In this document: in pieces, positions 26,701 to 36,534 of the stretch
Layout: each line of letters opens with the position of its first letter
How positions within the stretch are numbered: the first letter of the stretch is position 1
Origin: Micromonospora cathayae
GTDB taxonomy: Bacteria > Actinomycetota > Actinomycetes > Mycobacteriales > Micromonosporaceae
Assembly: GCF_028993575.1 (NCBI RefSeq)
Contig: NZ_CP118615.1
Location: 2,666,001-2,730,000 of the forward strand
Length of the DNA stretch: 64,000 bases
Direction of reading: 5' to 3'
Translations under genes and position numbers: made by a program
The notes under the pieces: generated by a model
What the model was told of the DNA's origin: nothing
What the model saw: only the letters and a program-made list of their open reading frames with translations
Database searches by the model: none

Positions 26701-26823
26701 CTGGCCGGTGCCGCTCTGGCCGGCCCCGCCCGGGGTCGTGCGGCGGCCGATCCGGCCGCCGATCCGGGTCCGCCCGGCGTTCCGGTTCATCGCAATCCCG
26801 GTTCCGGTGGCACGATGGGTGGC

Positions 26824-27114
26824 ATGGCGGCTCCACAGGTGGCACCGGTCGAGACGCCGGGCACCGAAGAGGTGCCGGTCTCGGACCGGCAATGGGTGAC
26901 GATCGTATGGGACGATCCGGTCAATTTGATGACGTATGTGACCTGGGTCTTCCAGAAGCTCTTCGGGTACAGCCGGGAGAGGGCCGAACAGTTGATGTTG
27001 GACGTGCATCACAAGGGCCGGGCCGTGGTGTCCACCGGGGCGCGGGAACGGATGGAGCACGACGCGTCGCAGCTGCACGCGTACGGCCTCTGGGCGACGG
27101 TGGACCGCTCGTGA
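26824..27114 (+). CDS. clpS: ATP-dependent Clp protease adaptor ClpS
   Basis: A 96-residue adaptor that delivers N-degron proteins to ClpC/ClpAP. Family hallmarks are [20 protein letters not shown] (the DDP-N-MTYV region that binds Clp), [18 protein letters not shown] and [20 protein letters not shown]. The first ~22 residues are a flexible leader. The ATG at 26824 is one of two close in-frame ATGs; the other is at 26815. Its stop codon overlaps the GTG of the DUF2017 gene (GTGA), the same order as in M. tuberculosis Rv1331-Rv1332. Confidence 0.95.
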   Translation: MAAPQVAPVETPGTEEVPVSDRQWVTIVWDDPVNLMTYVTWVFQKLFGYSRERAEQLMLDVHHKGRAVVSTGARERMEHDASQLHAYGLWATVDRS

Positions 27115-27611
27115 GCATGTTCCGTTGCCGGGGCGGCCACTATGTCGCCACCTTCGCCGTGGACGAGGTCCGCGTACTGCGCAAGGTCGCCTCCGAGGTG
27201 GTCGGGTTGCTCACCGACGGCTTCGACCACAGCGATCCGGTGGTGGGCCGGCTCTTTCCCGACGTGTACGCCGACGACGCCGCCAGTTCGGCCGAGTTCC
27301 GCCGGTACACCGAGGGTGACCTCAAGACCGCGAAGATCGACCAGGCCGGTGCGATCCTCGCCGCCCTCCCCGACGAGCAGGGTGGCGAGGTGCGCCTCGA
27401 TGCCGAGGCTGCCGAGGCGTGGCTACGGGCGCTCAACGACGCCCGGCTGGCGATGGGGGTCCGGCTCGGGGTCAAGGAGGGCACCGATCTCGGCGCGGAG
27501 TTGGACGAGGCGGTCGCCGCCGACCCGGCCTCGACCCGGGTGTTCCAGCTCTCCGTGTACGCCTACCTCGGCTACCTCCAGGAATCCCTCCTCAACGCCC
27601 TCCTCGACTAA
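27111..27611 (+). CDS. DUF2017 family protein
   Basis: A 166-residue soluble, mainly helical protein belonging to the actinobacterial DUF2017 family: [42 protein letters not shown] and [19 protein letters not shown]. The gene overlaps clpS by 4 bp and is translationally coupled to it, so a link with regulated proteolysis is likely but unproven. The M. tuberculosis counterpart is Rv1332. Transcription probably ends at the inverted repeat 19 bp after the stop. Confidence 0.92.
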   Translation: MSMFRCRGGHYVATFAVDEVRVLRKVASEVVGLLTDGFDHSDPVVGRLFPDVYADDAASSAEFRRYTEGDLKTAKIDQAGAILAALPDEQGGEVRLDAEAAEAWLRALNDARLAMGVRLGVKEGTDLGAELDEAVAADPASTRVFQLSVYAYLGYLQESLLNALLD

Positions 27612-27629
27612 CCCCCCCCGGCCCCTTGG

Positions 27630-27706
27630 CCCGCCCCGTTGATCATGAAGTTGTTGTGCTCCGCTCCGGCGTGTCGCGTCACCAACTTCATGATCAACGG
27701 GGCGGG
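27630..27706. repeat. Long inverted repeat, copy 2 (likely bidirectional terminator)
   Basis: A perfect 24-bp stem (arms 27630-27653 and 27683-27706; the right arm begins CAACTTCATGATCAAC) with a 29-nt loop. It shares the core GTTGATCATGAAGTTGTTGT with 15271-15333 and, like it, lies between convergent genes. Confidence 0.9.
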
Positions 27707-27752
27707 ACGAGGGGGCGCGCGGGTGGGGGAGGGGGAGGGGGACTGGGGTGGG

Positions 27753-28613
27753 TTAGGTGGTGGTCAGGGTGGTCAGGTCCTCGGGGGTGAGGGCCAGGTG
27801 GGGGGCGGCGGCGGAGTCGCGGATGGTCTCCGGGCGGCTCGCGCCGGGGATCGGGATCACCACCGGGGCGAGGGCGAGCTGCCAGGCCAGGCAGACCTGC
27901 TGCGGACTGACCCCGTGCTGCTCGGCGATCCGGGCGAACGGTGCGAACCGCTCACCCAGCCCGCCGGCCTTCCCGATCCCGCCCAGCGGTGACCAGGGCA
28001 GGAACGCGAGCCCCAGTTCGGCGCAGAGCCGCAGCTCGGGCTCGCTGCTGCGGAAGGCGGGGGAGAACTCGTTCTGTACCGAGACCAGGTGCGCGCCGAG
28101 GATGTCCCGGGCCAGTCGGATCTGCTCCGGGTCGGCGTTGGAGATGCCGGCCATCCGGATCTTGCCGGCGTCGGCCAGCTCCTTCAGCGCCCCGATCGAC
28201 TCGGCGTACGGGACCTGCGGGTCGGGCCGGTGGAACTGGTACAGCCCGATCGCGTCCACCCCGAGCCGCTTGAGCGAGGCGTCACAGGCGGCCCGCAGGT
28301 GCTCGGGTGAGCCGTCCAGCGCCCACGCGTCCCCGCCGGGGCGGGTGTGTCCGCCCTTGGTGGCGACCAGCACCCCCGAGGTGTCCCCGCCGTACCCGGC
28401 CAGCGCGCGGGCGATCAGCGACTCGTTGTGCCCGAAGTCGTCCGACCCGACCGAGTACGCGTCGGCGGTGTCGATCAACGTGACGCCGGCGTCCAGCGCG
28501 GCGTGGATCGTGCGGACGGCACGCTCGGGGTCGGGGCGTCCCTGGACCGACATCGGCATGGCGCCGAGCCCGATCGCGCTGACCTCGACCGAGCCGATAC
28601 GGCGGTACTGCAT
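27753..28613 (-). CDS. Aldo/keto reductase (YajO/Kv-beta-like)
   Basis: A 286-residue NADPH-dependent reductase. The N-terminus QYRRIGSVEVSAIGLGAMPM is typical of the ion-channel-beta/YajO branch. The tetrad is seen as Asp and Tyr in DTADAYSVG, Lys in LVATKGG and His in LYQFHRPDP. The cofactor-binding end is VVIPIPGASRPETIRDS. The ATG has GGAGGAGG 6-7 nt upstream. Substrate unknown. It is convergent with the DUF2017 gene and divergent from mec. Confidence 0.94.
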   Translation of the reverse strand: MQYRRIGSVEVSAIGLGAMPMSVQGRPDPERAVRTIHAALDAGVTLIDTADAYSVGSDDFGHNESLIARALAGYGGDTSGVLVATKGGHTRPGGDAWALDGSPEHLRAACDASLKRLGVDAIGLYQFHRPDPQVPYAESIGALKELADAGKIRMAGISNADPEQIRLARDILGAHLVSVQNEFSPAFRSSEPELRLCAELGLAFLPWSPLGGIGKAGGLGERFAPFARIAEQHGVSPQQVCLAWQLALAPVVIPIPGASRPETIRDSAAAPHLALTPEDLTTLTTT

Positions 28614-28780
28614 GGTCGACCTCCTCCTGCCGGGTGCCCGGACAGGTTCCGGACACCCGGGACAGCATCCCCGGCGGACCGGCCGGGGAAACCGCGCCGG
28701 GGGTCGTGGAGGTGGCGGGGCCGGCCGGGTGGCCGGCGAAGGGTGACGGCTGCCACCTTCGGTCCGCTCCGGTCAGGCGC

Positions 28781-28786
28781 TAGGCT
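28781..28786 (+). promoter_or_regulatory. -10 element of the mec-cysO-cysM transcript
   Basis: TAGGCT fits the actinobacterial TAnnnT consensus and lies 7 nt before the GTG of mec, with no ribosome site between. This predicts a leaderless mRNA starting at or next to the GTG. The same hexamer and spacing occur before the small ORF at 31527. Confidence 0.55.
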
Positions 28787-28793
28787 GGGGGAC

Positions 28794-29282
28794 GTGCTGA
28801 GCATCGACCGGTCGATCGTCGACGCGATCGTCGCGCACGCGCGTCGGGACCACCCGGACGAGGCGTGCGGCGTCGTCGCCGGCTCCGCCGGCAGTGACAC
28901 CCCGACCCGGCACATCCCGATGGAGAACGCCGCCCGCTCGATGACGTTCTACGAGTTCGACTCGATGGAGCAGCTGCGGGTCTGGCGGGAGATGGACGAC
29001 CGCGACGAGGAACCGGTCGTCATCTACCACTCGCACACCGCGACCGAGGCGTACCCGTCCCGGACGGACATCTCGTTCGCCGGTGAGCCGGGAGCCCACT
29101 ACCTCCTGGTCTCCACCCGTGACCCCGACACGGAGGAGATCCGCTCCTTCCGCATCGTGGACGGGGTGGTGACCGAGGAGCCGGTCCGGATCGTGGATGC
29201 CACCGTGGACCCGCACGCCGTCCAGTCCTACATGTTCGGGCAGAGCCCGGCGACGGTCGACTACGAGTGTTCCGACCGCTGA
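28794..29282 (+). CDS. mec: CysO-cysteine peptidase Mec (JAMM/M67 metalloprotease)
   Basis: A 162-residue zinc peptidase. The JAMM site is complete: Glu23 (DEACGVV), then His79 and His81 with the motif YHSHTATEAYPSRTD ending in Asp92. In M. tuberculosis the homologue Rv1334 releases cysteine from the CysO-cysteine adduct made by CysM. The order mec-cysO-cysM is kept here. Because this CysO has residues after its Gly-Gly, the peptidase may also mature it; that is inference. The GTG start appears leaderless. Confidence 0.95.
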   Translation: MLSIDRSIVDAIVAHARRDHPDEACGVVAGSAGSDTPTRHIPMENAARSMTFYEFDSMEQLRVWREMDDRDEEPVVIYHSHTATEAYPSRTDISFAGEPGAHYLLVSTRDPDTEEIRSFRIVDGVVTEEPVRIVDATVDPHAVQSYMFGQSPATVDYECSDR

Positions 29283-30683
<1,401 letters not shown>

Positions 30684-30777
30684 CCCGCTGCGGAGGGTCG
30701 GGTTCTAGGTGCGGAAGGCCGTCCAGGGGCGGAGGTCCTGACCCCCTGCGGTGGGCTGTTCAGGGGCGGTGGGTCGT

Positions 30778-31347
30778 TCAGGGCAGGCTGATGGTGAGGC
30801 CGGCACTCACCCCGACCGCCAGGTTCGCCAACCCGAGGGCGGTCCACGGCAGACCGGCACGGGCGTGCCCGCGCACCGCGAGCGCACCCAGGACGATCCC
30901 GCCGAGACCCAGCGCCGTGACCGTCGGCTGGTACCACGACGGGGTCTGGCCGGCCAGTACCAGCACCAGGCCGCGCAGGCCCGAGGCGAGGGCCACCGCG
31001 TCCAGCGCGGTGGCCCAGCCGCAGATCGCCAGCAGCCGGCGGCCGTCCGTCCCGACCGACGGTGCCCGGTGGGGCGTCCGGTGCCGTCCGCCCGCCCCGG
31101 CACGCCGGTACGACCGCCGTTCGTCCGGCCTGCCCCACGGGTACGGCCGTGGTCCGTCCGGCCTGCCCCACGGGTACGGTCGTGGCTCGTCCGGCCTGCC
31201 CCACGGGTCGTGCTGTGGACCGTCCGGCCCGGTCCAGGGGCGTCGTCCGTCCGGCCCGGTCCACGGGTACGGGTGTGGCTCGTCCCGGGCTGCCGGGTGC
31301 TCCGTCGGTGCGGGTGTGGCCGGTGGCTGCTCCGCCTCGGTCAGCAC
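30778..31347 (-). CDS. Small membrane protein with a Pro/Gly/Trp repeat head
   Basis: A 189-residue protein. Residues ~20-85 are repeats of PWGRPD(G/E)(P/R)RPY(P) made from an imperfect ~33-bp DNA tandem (about 31105-31290). After a short charged stretch come about three hydrophobic helices (LLAICGWATALDAVALASGL, VTALGLGGIVLGALAV, ALGLANLAVGVSAGL), resembling DUF4190-like integral proteins. It is on the opposite strand to its neighbours, where M. tuberculosis has a rhomboid gene. The Pro/Gly-rich cytoplasmic head is probably a disordered linker. Function unknown. Confidence 0.75.
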   Translation of the reverse strand: MLTEAEQPPATPAPTEHPAARDEPHPYPWTGPDGRRPWTGPDGPQHDPWGRPDEPRPYPWGRPDGPRPYPWGRPDERRSYRRAGAGGRHRTPHRAPSVGTDGRRLLAICGWATALDAVALASGLRGLVLVLAGQTPSWYQPTVTALGLGGIVLGALAVRGHARAGLPWTALGLANLAVGVSAGLTISLP

Positions 31348-31492
31348 GATCCGTCTCGCCCCCGTGGTCCGTGTCCCGTCGCCGGTCGACGGGCCTCACG
31401 GTGTGCAACGGTCCGAGGGGCCGGTCGTGACGGTGGGCAAGGGCGGGACATGGAGGGGTGTCACGTTGGCGACAACTTCGATCAGATCATTC

Positions 31493-31519
31493 TTGCCGCC
31501 GGCCGGTCCGGCGTAGGCT
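31493..31519 (+). promoter_or_regulatory. Putative promoter of the small ORF and MBL gene
   Basis: -35-like TTGCCG (31493-31498) and -10 TAGGCT (31514-31519) with a 15-bp spacer. The -10 lies 7 nt before the GTG of the small ORF, and no ribosome site intervenes, which points to leaderless initiation. Confidence 0.5.
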
Positions 31520-31526
31520 GCGCAGC

Positions 31527-31610
31527 GTGGCGTACGCGTCGGTAGAGATCATCGGCGGGGCGAGTCTCGACGGGTCGACTACCGGCAGTGGCAACGGGGC
31601 GACCGCATGA
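31527..31610 (+). CDS. 27-codon leaderless small ORF coupled to the MBL-fold gene
   Basis: The GTG at 31527 opens a 27-codon frame (VAYASVEIIGGASLDGSTTG and on) whose TGA overlaps the ATG of the next gene as ATGA (31607-31610). TAGGCT lies 7 nt before the GTG. Both points fit a real leaderless leader peptide that couples translation to the phosphodiesterase-like gene. The larger gene has no convincing ribosome site of its own. The product is Gly/Ser/Thr-rich with no known motif and no stop-prone codons. It could be regulatory or just a translation-delivery device. Confidence 0.5.
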   Translation: MAYASVEIIGGASLDGSTTGSGNGATA

Positions 31611-32356
31611 GATTGACCGTGCTGGGTTGTGCGGGAAGTTTTCCCGGCCCCGAGTCCGCCTGTTCGGCGTACCTCGTGGAAGCCGCCGGCTTCCGGCTGC
31701 TGCTCGACTTCGGCACCGGCTCACTGTCGGCTCTGCAACGGTACGCCGGGCTGCACGCCCCGGACGCGATCGTCCTGTCCCACCTGCACTGCGACCACAT
31801 CCTCGACGCCGCCTCCTACGTGGTGGTCCGCCGGTACGCCCCGGACGGCCCGTACCCGCCGCTGCCGGTGTACGCCCCGGCGGGCGCGCCCGACCGGCTG
31901 CACGCGGTGTACGGCACCCAGGAGCAGGGTGGCGTCGAGGACGTCTACCAGTTCTACGCCCTGGAGCCGGGCACCTTCCCGATCGGCCCGTTCACCGTCA
32001 CCGTCGACCGGATGAACCATCCGGTCGAGACGTACGGGGTGCGGCTGGAACACGAGGGACGCATCCTCTGCTACTCGTCGGACACCGCCCCCTGTGAGCC
32101 GCTGCTGCGGCTGGCCCAGGACGCCGACGTGTTCCTCTGCGAGGCCAGCTATCTCGACGGGGTGGAGAACCCCCCGGACCTGCACCTGACCGGCCGGGAG
32201 GCGGGCGAGGCGGCCACCAAGGCCGGCGTCGGTCGGCTGCTGCTCACCCACCTGGTCACCGCCTGGGGCAGCGAGGCGCAGACCGTCGAGGCGGCCGCCG
32301 CCACGTACGCCGGCCCGCTGGAGGTCGTTCGGCCCGGCTGCCGGTACGACGTCTGA
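31607..32356 (+). CDS. MBL-fold metallohydrolase (Rv1339-like, atypical class II cAMP phosphodiesterase)
   Basis: A 249-residue metallo-beta-lactamase-fold protein. The metal site starts with His59-His61-Asp63-His64 (SHLHCDH), then His in DRMNHPVETYG, Asp in YSSDTAPCEPLL and the C-terminal His in LLLTHLVTAWG. It starts at MRLTVLGCAGSFPGPESACS, as in homologues. In M. tuberculosis the equivalent locus gene Rv1339, next to rphA, has been shown to hydrolyse cAMP; the activity here is inferred from position and fold. RNase Z-like activity is the alternative. Its ATG overlaps the upstream 27-codon ORF. Confidence 0.88.
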   Translation: MRLTVLGCAGSFPGPESACSAYLVEAAGFRLLLDFGTGSLSALQRYAGLHAPDAIVLSHLHCDHILDAASYVVVRRYAPDGPYPPLPVYAPAGAPDRLHAVYGTQEQGGVEDVYQFYALEPGTFPIGPFTVTVDRMNHPVETYGVRLEHEGRILCYSSDTAPCEPLLRLAQDADVFLCEASYLDGVENPPDLHLTGREAGEAATKAGVGRLLLTHLVTAWGSEAQTVEAAAATYAGPLEVVRPGCRYDV

Positions 32357-32450
32357 CCCCCGGCACCGCGTACCGTTTCGTGGCGCACTGTTCGCCGGCC
32401 GGTCAACGACCGGACGGCCGGAGCACCGGTGCCGCCCGCACGGTGGAAGC

Positions 32451-33596
32451 ATGCGGATCGCCATCGTCACGGAGTCGTTTCCGCCGGACGTCAACGGGGT
32501 GGCGCACTCCGTGGCCCGGGTCGCGGAGCACCTGGTGGCGCGGGGCCACGAACCGATGGTCGTCGCCCCCGCCCCGTCGGGCGGGCACGGTCGGCGGCTC
32601 GTCGACGACCTGCCGTACCCGGTGGTCCGCATTCCCAGCGTGCCGATGCCCCGGTACCGCAGCTTCCGGCTCGGGCTGCCCGGTAACCGGCTCGCCGACA
32701 CCCTGCTGTCGTTCGCCCCGGACGTGGTCCATCTCGCCAGTCCGTTCGTGCTCGGCGCGCGGGCCGCGACGCTGGCCGCCCGGCACCGGCTGCCGTCCGT
32801 CGCGGTCTACCAGACCGACGTCGCCGCCTACGCCCGCGCGTACCAGGTCGGCTGGGGTGAGGTGGCGGCCTGGCGGCGGCTGCGGGAGATCCACAACAGC
32901 GCGGGCCGGACCCTGGCCCCGTCCACCCGGGCCGCCGCCGACCTGATCGCCCACGGCGTCGAGCGGATCTGGCTGTGGCGGCGCGGCGTCGACGCGGACC
33001 TCTTCCACCCGGACCGCCGCGATCCCGGCATCCGCCGCCGGCTCGCCCCGAACGGGGAGGTGCTGGTCGGCTACGTCGGGCGGCTCGCCCCGGAGAAGCG
33101 GGTGGAACTGCTCGCGGCCACCTGCCGGCTGCCCGGGGTACGGGTGGTGGTGGTCGGCGACGGGCCGGCGCGGCGGGAACTGGCCCGGACCCTGCCCGGG
33201 GCGGTCTTCCTCGGTACCCGGCACGGCGAGGAATTGGCCCGCCTCTACGCCAGCCTCGACGTCTTCGCGCACACCGGCCCGCACGAGACCTTCGGGCAGA
33301 CCGTGCAGGAGGCGCTGGCCAGCGGGGTACCGGTGGTCGCTCCGGCCGCCGGGGGACCGGTCGACCTGGTGCAGTCCGGCGGTACCGGACTGCTGGTGCC
33401 GCCCGGCGACGGCGCGGCGCTCGCCGCGGCGGTGGCCGACCTGGCCGCCGACCCGCAGCGCCGCCGGGCGTACGGGGCGGCCGGGCGGCGGGCGGTGGGC
33501 CGCCGCAGTTGGACGGTGATCGGGGACGAGCTGATCGGCCACTACCGGGCGGTGCGTGCCGCCGCCCAGCCCAGCGGGCTTCCAGCCGACGCCTGA
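32451..33596 (+). CDS. GT4 family glycosyltransferase (MgtA/PimB-like)
   Basis: A 381-residue GT-B enzyme. The N-terminal domain begins IAIVTESFPPDVNGVAHSV, the mannosyltransferase MgtA/PimB signature, and the C-terminal donor domain carries VGYVGRLAPEKRVELLAATC and the EX7E motif in PHETFGQTVQEALASG. It probably transfers mannose or glucose from a nucleotide sugar to a lipid or glycan acceptor. It is inserted between the MBL gene and rph, a position it does not have in M. tuberculosis. Start ATG at 32451. Confidence 0.92.
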   Translation: MRIAIVTESFPPDVNGVAHSVARVAEHLVARGHEPMVVAPAPSGGHGRRLVDDLPYPVVRIPSVPMPRYRSFRLGLPGNRLADTLLSFAPDVVHLASPFVLGARAATLAARHRLPSVAVYQTDVAAYARAYQVGWGEVAAWRRLREIHNSAGRTLAPSTRAAADLIAHGVERIWLWRRGVDADLFHPDRRDPGIRRRLAPNGEVLVGYVGRLAPEKRVELLAATCRLPGVRVVVVGDGPARRELARTLPGAVFLGTRHGEELARLYASLDVFAHTGPHETFGQTVQEALASGVPVVAPAAGGPVDLVQSGGTGLLVPPGDGAALAAAVADLAADPQRRRAYGAAGRRAVGRRSWTVIGDELIGHYRAVRAAAQPSGLPADA

Positions 33597-33730
33597 CCCG
33601 CTCGGTGCCTGATCCGGCCGACGCCTGATCCGGCCGGTGCCCGGTTCGGCCGAAGTGGGGTTCGCTCCGGCGGTCCGGGCTGGTGGACACCCCAGAAGAG
33701 TTCGATCACGCGACCGCATAGAGTGCCTGC

Positions 33731-34459
33731 ATGGCACGACCTGACGGGCGGCGGCCCGACCAACTCCGACCGGTGACGTTGCAACGGGGCTGGAGCACCC
33801 ATCCCGAGGGATCGGTCCTGGTGGAGTTCGGTGGCACCCGGGTGCTCTGCACGGCCAGCGTGACCGAGGGGGTGCCCCGCTGGCGGCGTGGGTCCGGCCT
33901 GGGCTGGGTGACCGCCGAGTACGCGATGCTGCCCCGGGCCACCAACACCCGCTCCGACCGGGAGAGCGTCAAGGGCCGGATCGGTGGGCGTACCCACGAG
34001 ATCTCCCGGCTGATCGGCCGGAGCCTGCGGGCGTGTGTCGACCTCAAGGCGCTCGGCGAGAACTCGATCGTGCTCGACTGTGACGTCCTCCAGGCCGACG
34101 GCGGCACCCGTACCGCCGCCATCACCGGCGGATACGTCGCCCTGCACGACGCGGTGACCTGGCTGGCCGCCCGCAAGGCGCTGGCCGGGAAGCCGGAGAA
34201 GGTGATGCACCGGTCGGTGGCGGCGGTCAGCGTCGGCGTCATCGCCGGTGAGGCCCGGGTCGACCTGAACTACGACGAGGACGTGACCGCCGAGGTGGAC
34301 ATGAACGTGGTCTGCACCGGCGCCGGCGACTTCGTCGAGGTGCAGGGCACCGGGGAGTCCGGGGTCTTCGCCCGGGGGCAGCTCGACGCCCTGCTCGACC
34401 TCGCCGTGGCGGGCTGCGCGGAACTGGCCGAAGCACAGCGGAAGGCACTGGAGTCATGA
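33731..34459 (+). CDS. rph: Ribonuclease PH
   Basis: A 242-residue phosphorolytic 3'-5' exoribonuclease that trims tRNA 3' ends. Features: [19 protein letters not shown] at the N-terminus, [18 protein letters not shown], the RNA-binding arginines in [39 protein letters not shown] with the catalytic acidic residues, and [16 protein letters not shown]. It overlaps rdgB by 4 bp (ATGA), the same rph-rdgB pairing as in M. tuberculosis Rv1340-Rv1341. Confidence 0.97.
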   Translation: MARPDGRRPDQLRPVTLQRGWSTHPEGSVLVEFGGTRVLCTASVTEGVPRWRRGSGLGWVTAEYAMLPRATNTRSDRESVKGRIGGRTHEISRLIGRSLRACVDLKALGENSIVLDCDVLQADGGTRTAAITGGYVALHDAVTWLAARKALAGKPEKVMHRSVAAVSVGVIAGEARVDLNYDEDVTAEVDMNVVCTGAGDFVEVQGTGESGVFARGQLDALLDLAVAGCAELAEAQRKALES

Positions 34460-35073
34460 ACAAGGTCCTGCTGGCGACCCGCAACCGGAAGAAGCTGATC
34501 GAGCTGCAGCGGATCCTCGACGGCGCGCTCGGCGCGCACCGGGTCGCGCTGCTCGGCCTCGACGAGGTGGCCGACTACCCCGAACTGCCGGAGACCGGCC
34601 TCACCTTCGGTGAGAACGCGCTGATCAAGGCGCGGGAGGGCTGCCGGCGCACCGGCCTGCCCACGGTCGCCGACGACTCCGGGTTGGCCGTGGACGCCCT
34701 CAACGGCATGCCGGGGGTGTTCAGCGCCCGCTGGTCCGGCCGGCACGGCGACGACCAGGCCAACCTGCAACTGGTCCTCGACCAGATCGCCGACCTGCCC
34801 GACGAGCACCGGGGCGCGGCGTTCGTCTGTACGGTCGCCCTGGTCCTGCCCGGCGGCAAGGAGCACCTGGTCGACGGCCGCCAGCCCGGCCGGCTGCTGC
34901 GCGCGCCGCGCGGCGAGGGCGGCTTCGGGTACGATCCGATCTTCCTGGGCGAGGGCCAGACCCGGACCAACGCCGAGCTGACCCCGGCGGAGAAGGACGC
35001 GATCAGCCACCGGGGCAAGGCGTTGCGTGACCTGGCCAAGCTGGTCGCCAAGGTGCTCCCGCCGGTGGCCTGA
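34456..35073 (+). CDS. rdgB: Non-canonical purine NTP pyrophosphatase (RdgB/HAM1)
   Basis: A 205-residue ITPase that clears dITP/XTP from the nucleotide pool. Motifs: [17 protein letters not shown] at the N-terminus, [35 protein letters not shown] with the Asp that binds Mg, [15 protein letters not shown], and [16 protein letters not shown]. Translationally coupled to rph through the ATGA overlap. The family's usual length is about 200, so it looks complete. Confidence 0.97.
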   Translation: MNKVLLATRNRKKLIELQRILDGALGAHRVALLGLDEVADYPELPETGLTFGENALIKAREGCRRTGLPTVADDSGLAVDALNGMPGVFSARWSGRHGDDQANLQLVLDQIADLPDEHRGAAFVCTVALVLPGGKEHLVDGRQPGRLLRAPRGEGGFGYDPIFLGEGQTRTNAELTPAEKDAISHRGKALRDLAKLVAKVLPPVA

Positions 35074-35149
35074 CCGTCTGCCTGGTGCTGCCCGGCTCTC
35101 TGCCTGGCGCCCGCCCGGGTGGCGCCTGACCGCTGCCTGCCCGCCTGCC

Positions 35150-35245
35150 CGCGACCTCTGGCCGGACCGCCGACCGGTCATCTGCCTGGCCGTCCGGCCG
35201 CCCGCCGTCCGGCCGCCCGCCGTCCGTCCGGCCGCCCGGCGGTCG
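35150..35245. repeat. Short imperfect repeats in the gap before the AEC transporter
   Basis: Part of a 239-bp gap. GTCCGGCCGCCC recurs three times within about 50 bp (about 35191, 35207 and 35227), and CTGCCTG(G/C) recurs through the first half of the gap. The end carries a GGAAGGAG ribosome site for the next gene. No gene is supported. Confidence 0.6.
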
Positions 35246-35312
35246 CGTACCGGCGGTCAGGCGGGTACCGTCCGCCGGTGGGTGCGGTCGGGGCCGCCCG
35301 GGAAGGAGCGAG

Positions 35313-36365
35313 GTGCCGGGCGTCCTGACGGGCTTCGCCGTCATCGTGGCAGTCGTCGTGGTCGGGTGGTTGGTCGGCCGGCGCGGCGTGCTCGGGCCGG
35401 AGGCGTCGACCGTACTGGCCCGGGTGTCGTTCTTCGTGGCGACCCCGGCGCTGCTGTTCCTCACCGTGGCCCGCGCGGACGTGCTCGGGCTCGTCTCGTC
35501 CGCCCTGGTCGTCACGGTGCTGACCGTCGTCGTGGTGGCCGGCGGGTACCTGGCCGTGGCGCTGCTCTGGTGGCGACGACCCGCACCGGAGGCCACCATC
35601 GGCGCGCTCTCCTCGTCGTACGTGAACGCGGCCAACATCGGCATCCCGATCGCCGGGTACGTGCTCGGGGACGTCTCGGTGGTCGCGCCGGTGATGATGC
35701 TCCAACTGGTGGTGCTGACCCCGCTCGCCTTCGCGGTGCTGGAGACGACCGCCGGAGCCCGGGATCCGGCATCCGGCACCGCGGACCCGCCGTCCGGCGG
35801 CCCGGCAGATGGCGGACCGGACCGCCCGCCGTCCGGCAGCCAGGGCGGCCCGCCGTCCGGTAGCCCGGACCGCCCGGCGGCCGGGGGCCGGCGGTCGCTG
35901 GTACGGGTGGTGGCCCAGCCGGTAGCCAATCCGGTCACCGTCGCCTGCGCCCTGGGGGTGGTCTGCTCCCTGACCGGTTGGCTCCCGCCGGAACCGGTGC
36001 TGCGGCCGGTCGAACTGGTGGCGGCGATGGCCGTCCCGGCCGCCCTGCTCGCGTACGGGCTGTCGTTGTCCGGCGCGCCGCGCCCCGGTGCCGGGGACAC
36101 CGGCCGGGAGGTCTGGCTCGCCGTGTTCCTGAAGGCGGTGGCCCAGCCGGCGGTGGCGTACCTGGTCGCCCGGTACGCGCTCGGGCTGCCGCAACCGGTG
36201 GTACTGGCCGCGACCGTGACCGCCGCCCTGCCCACCGCACAGAACGTCTTCGTCTACGCGGTCCGCTACGACCGGGGTGTCGTCCTGGCCCGGGACGCGG
36301 TGCTGCTGTCGACGGTGGCGGCGGTGCCGGTGCTGCTCGGCATCGCGCTGCTCGCCGCCCACTGA
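35313..36365 (+). CDS. AEC family (auxin-efflux-type) transporter
   Basis: A 350-residue membrane protein with about ten hydrophobic helices in two halves. Near the middle (residues ~145-190) is a Pro/Gly/Ser loop (GTADPPSGGPADGGPDRPPS) of repeated PPSG/GGP units. Conserved family positions are SSSYVNAANIGIPIAGYVLG in helix 4 and PTAQNVFVYAVRYDRGV near the end. It is a candidate exporter of small organic anions; substrate unknown. The GTG start follows GGAAGGAGCGAG. No operon partner is evident. Confidence 0.9.
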   Translation: MPGVLTGFAVIVAVVVVGWLVGRRGVLGPEASTVLARVSFFVATPALLFLTVARADVLGLVSSALVVTVLTVVVVAGGYLAVALLWWRRPAPEATIGALSSSYVNAANIGIPIAGYVLGDVSVVAPVMMLQLVVLTPLAFAVLETTAGARDPASGTADPPSGGPADGGPDRPPSGSQGGPPSGSPDRPAAGGRRSLVRVVAQPVANPVTVACALGVVCSLTGWLPPEPVLRPVELVAAMAVPAALLAYGLSLSGAPRPGAGDTGREVWLAVFLKAVAQPAVAYLVARYALGLPQPVVLAATVTAALPTAQNVFVYAVRYDRGVVLARDAVLLSTVAAVPVLLGIALLAAH

Positions 36366-36534
36366 ACCGCACCGGCCGACCCGCGCCCGCCGAGCGCATC
36401 GGCGGCGGGTCCGCGCCCATGCAGCCGGACCGGGGCCGGCCCCGCGCCCGTCGAGCCGGGGCCGGCGCGTGCATGTCGGCCCGTGCCCATTGAGCCGGGG
36501 CCGGTCCGCGCCTGCCGAGCGTGACTGGGGCCCC
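36366..36534. other. Convergent gap with GGGGCCGG-rich repeats
   Basis: A 169-bp gap between the AEC gene and hutH. It contains three imperfect copies of a unit with GAGCCGGGGCCGG (near 36430, 36453 and 36492) that can form strong hairpins and may stop transcription from both sides. No gene is seen. Confidence 0.5.
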
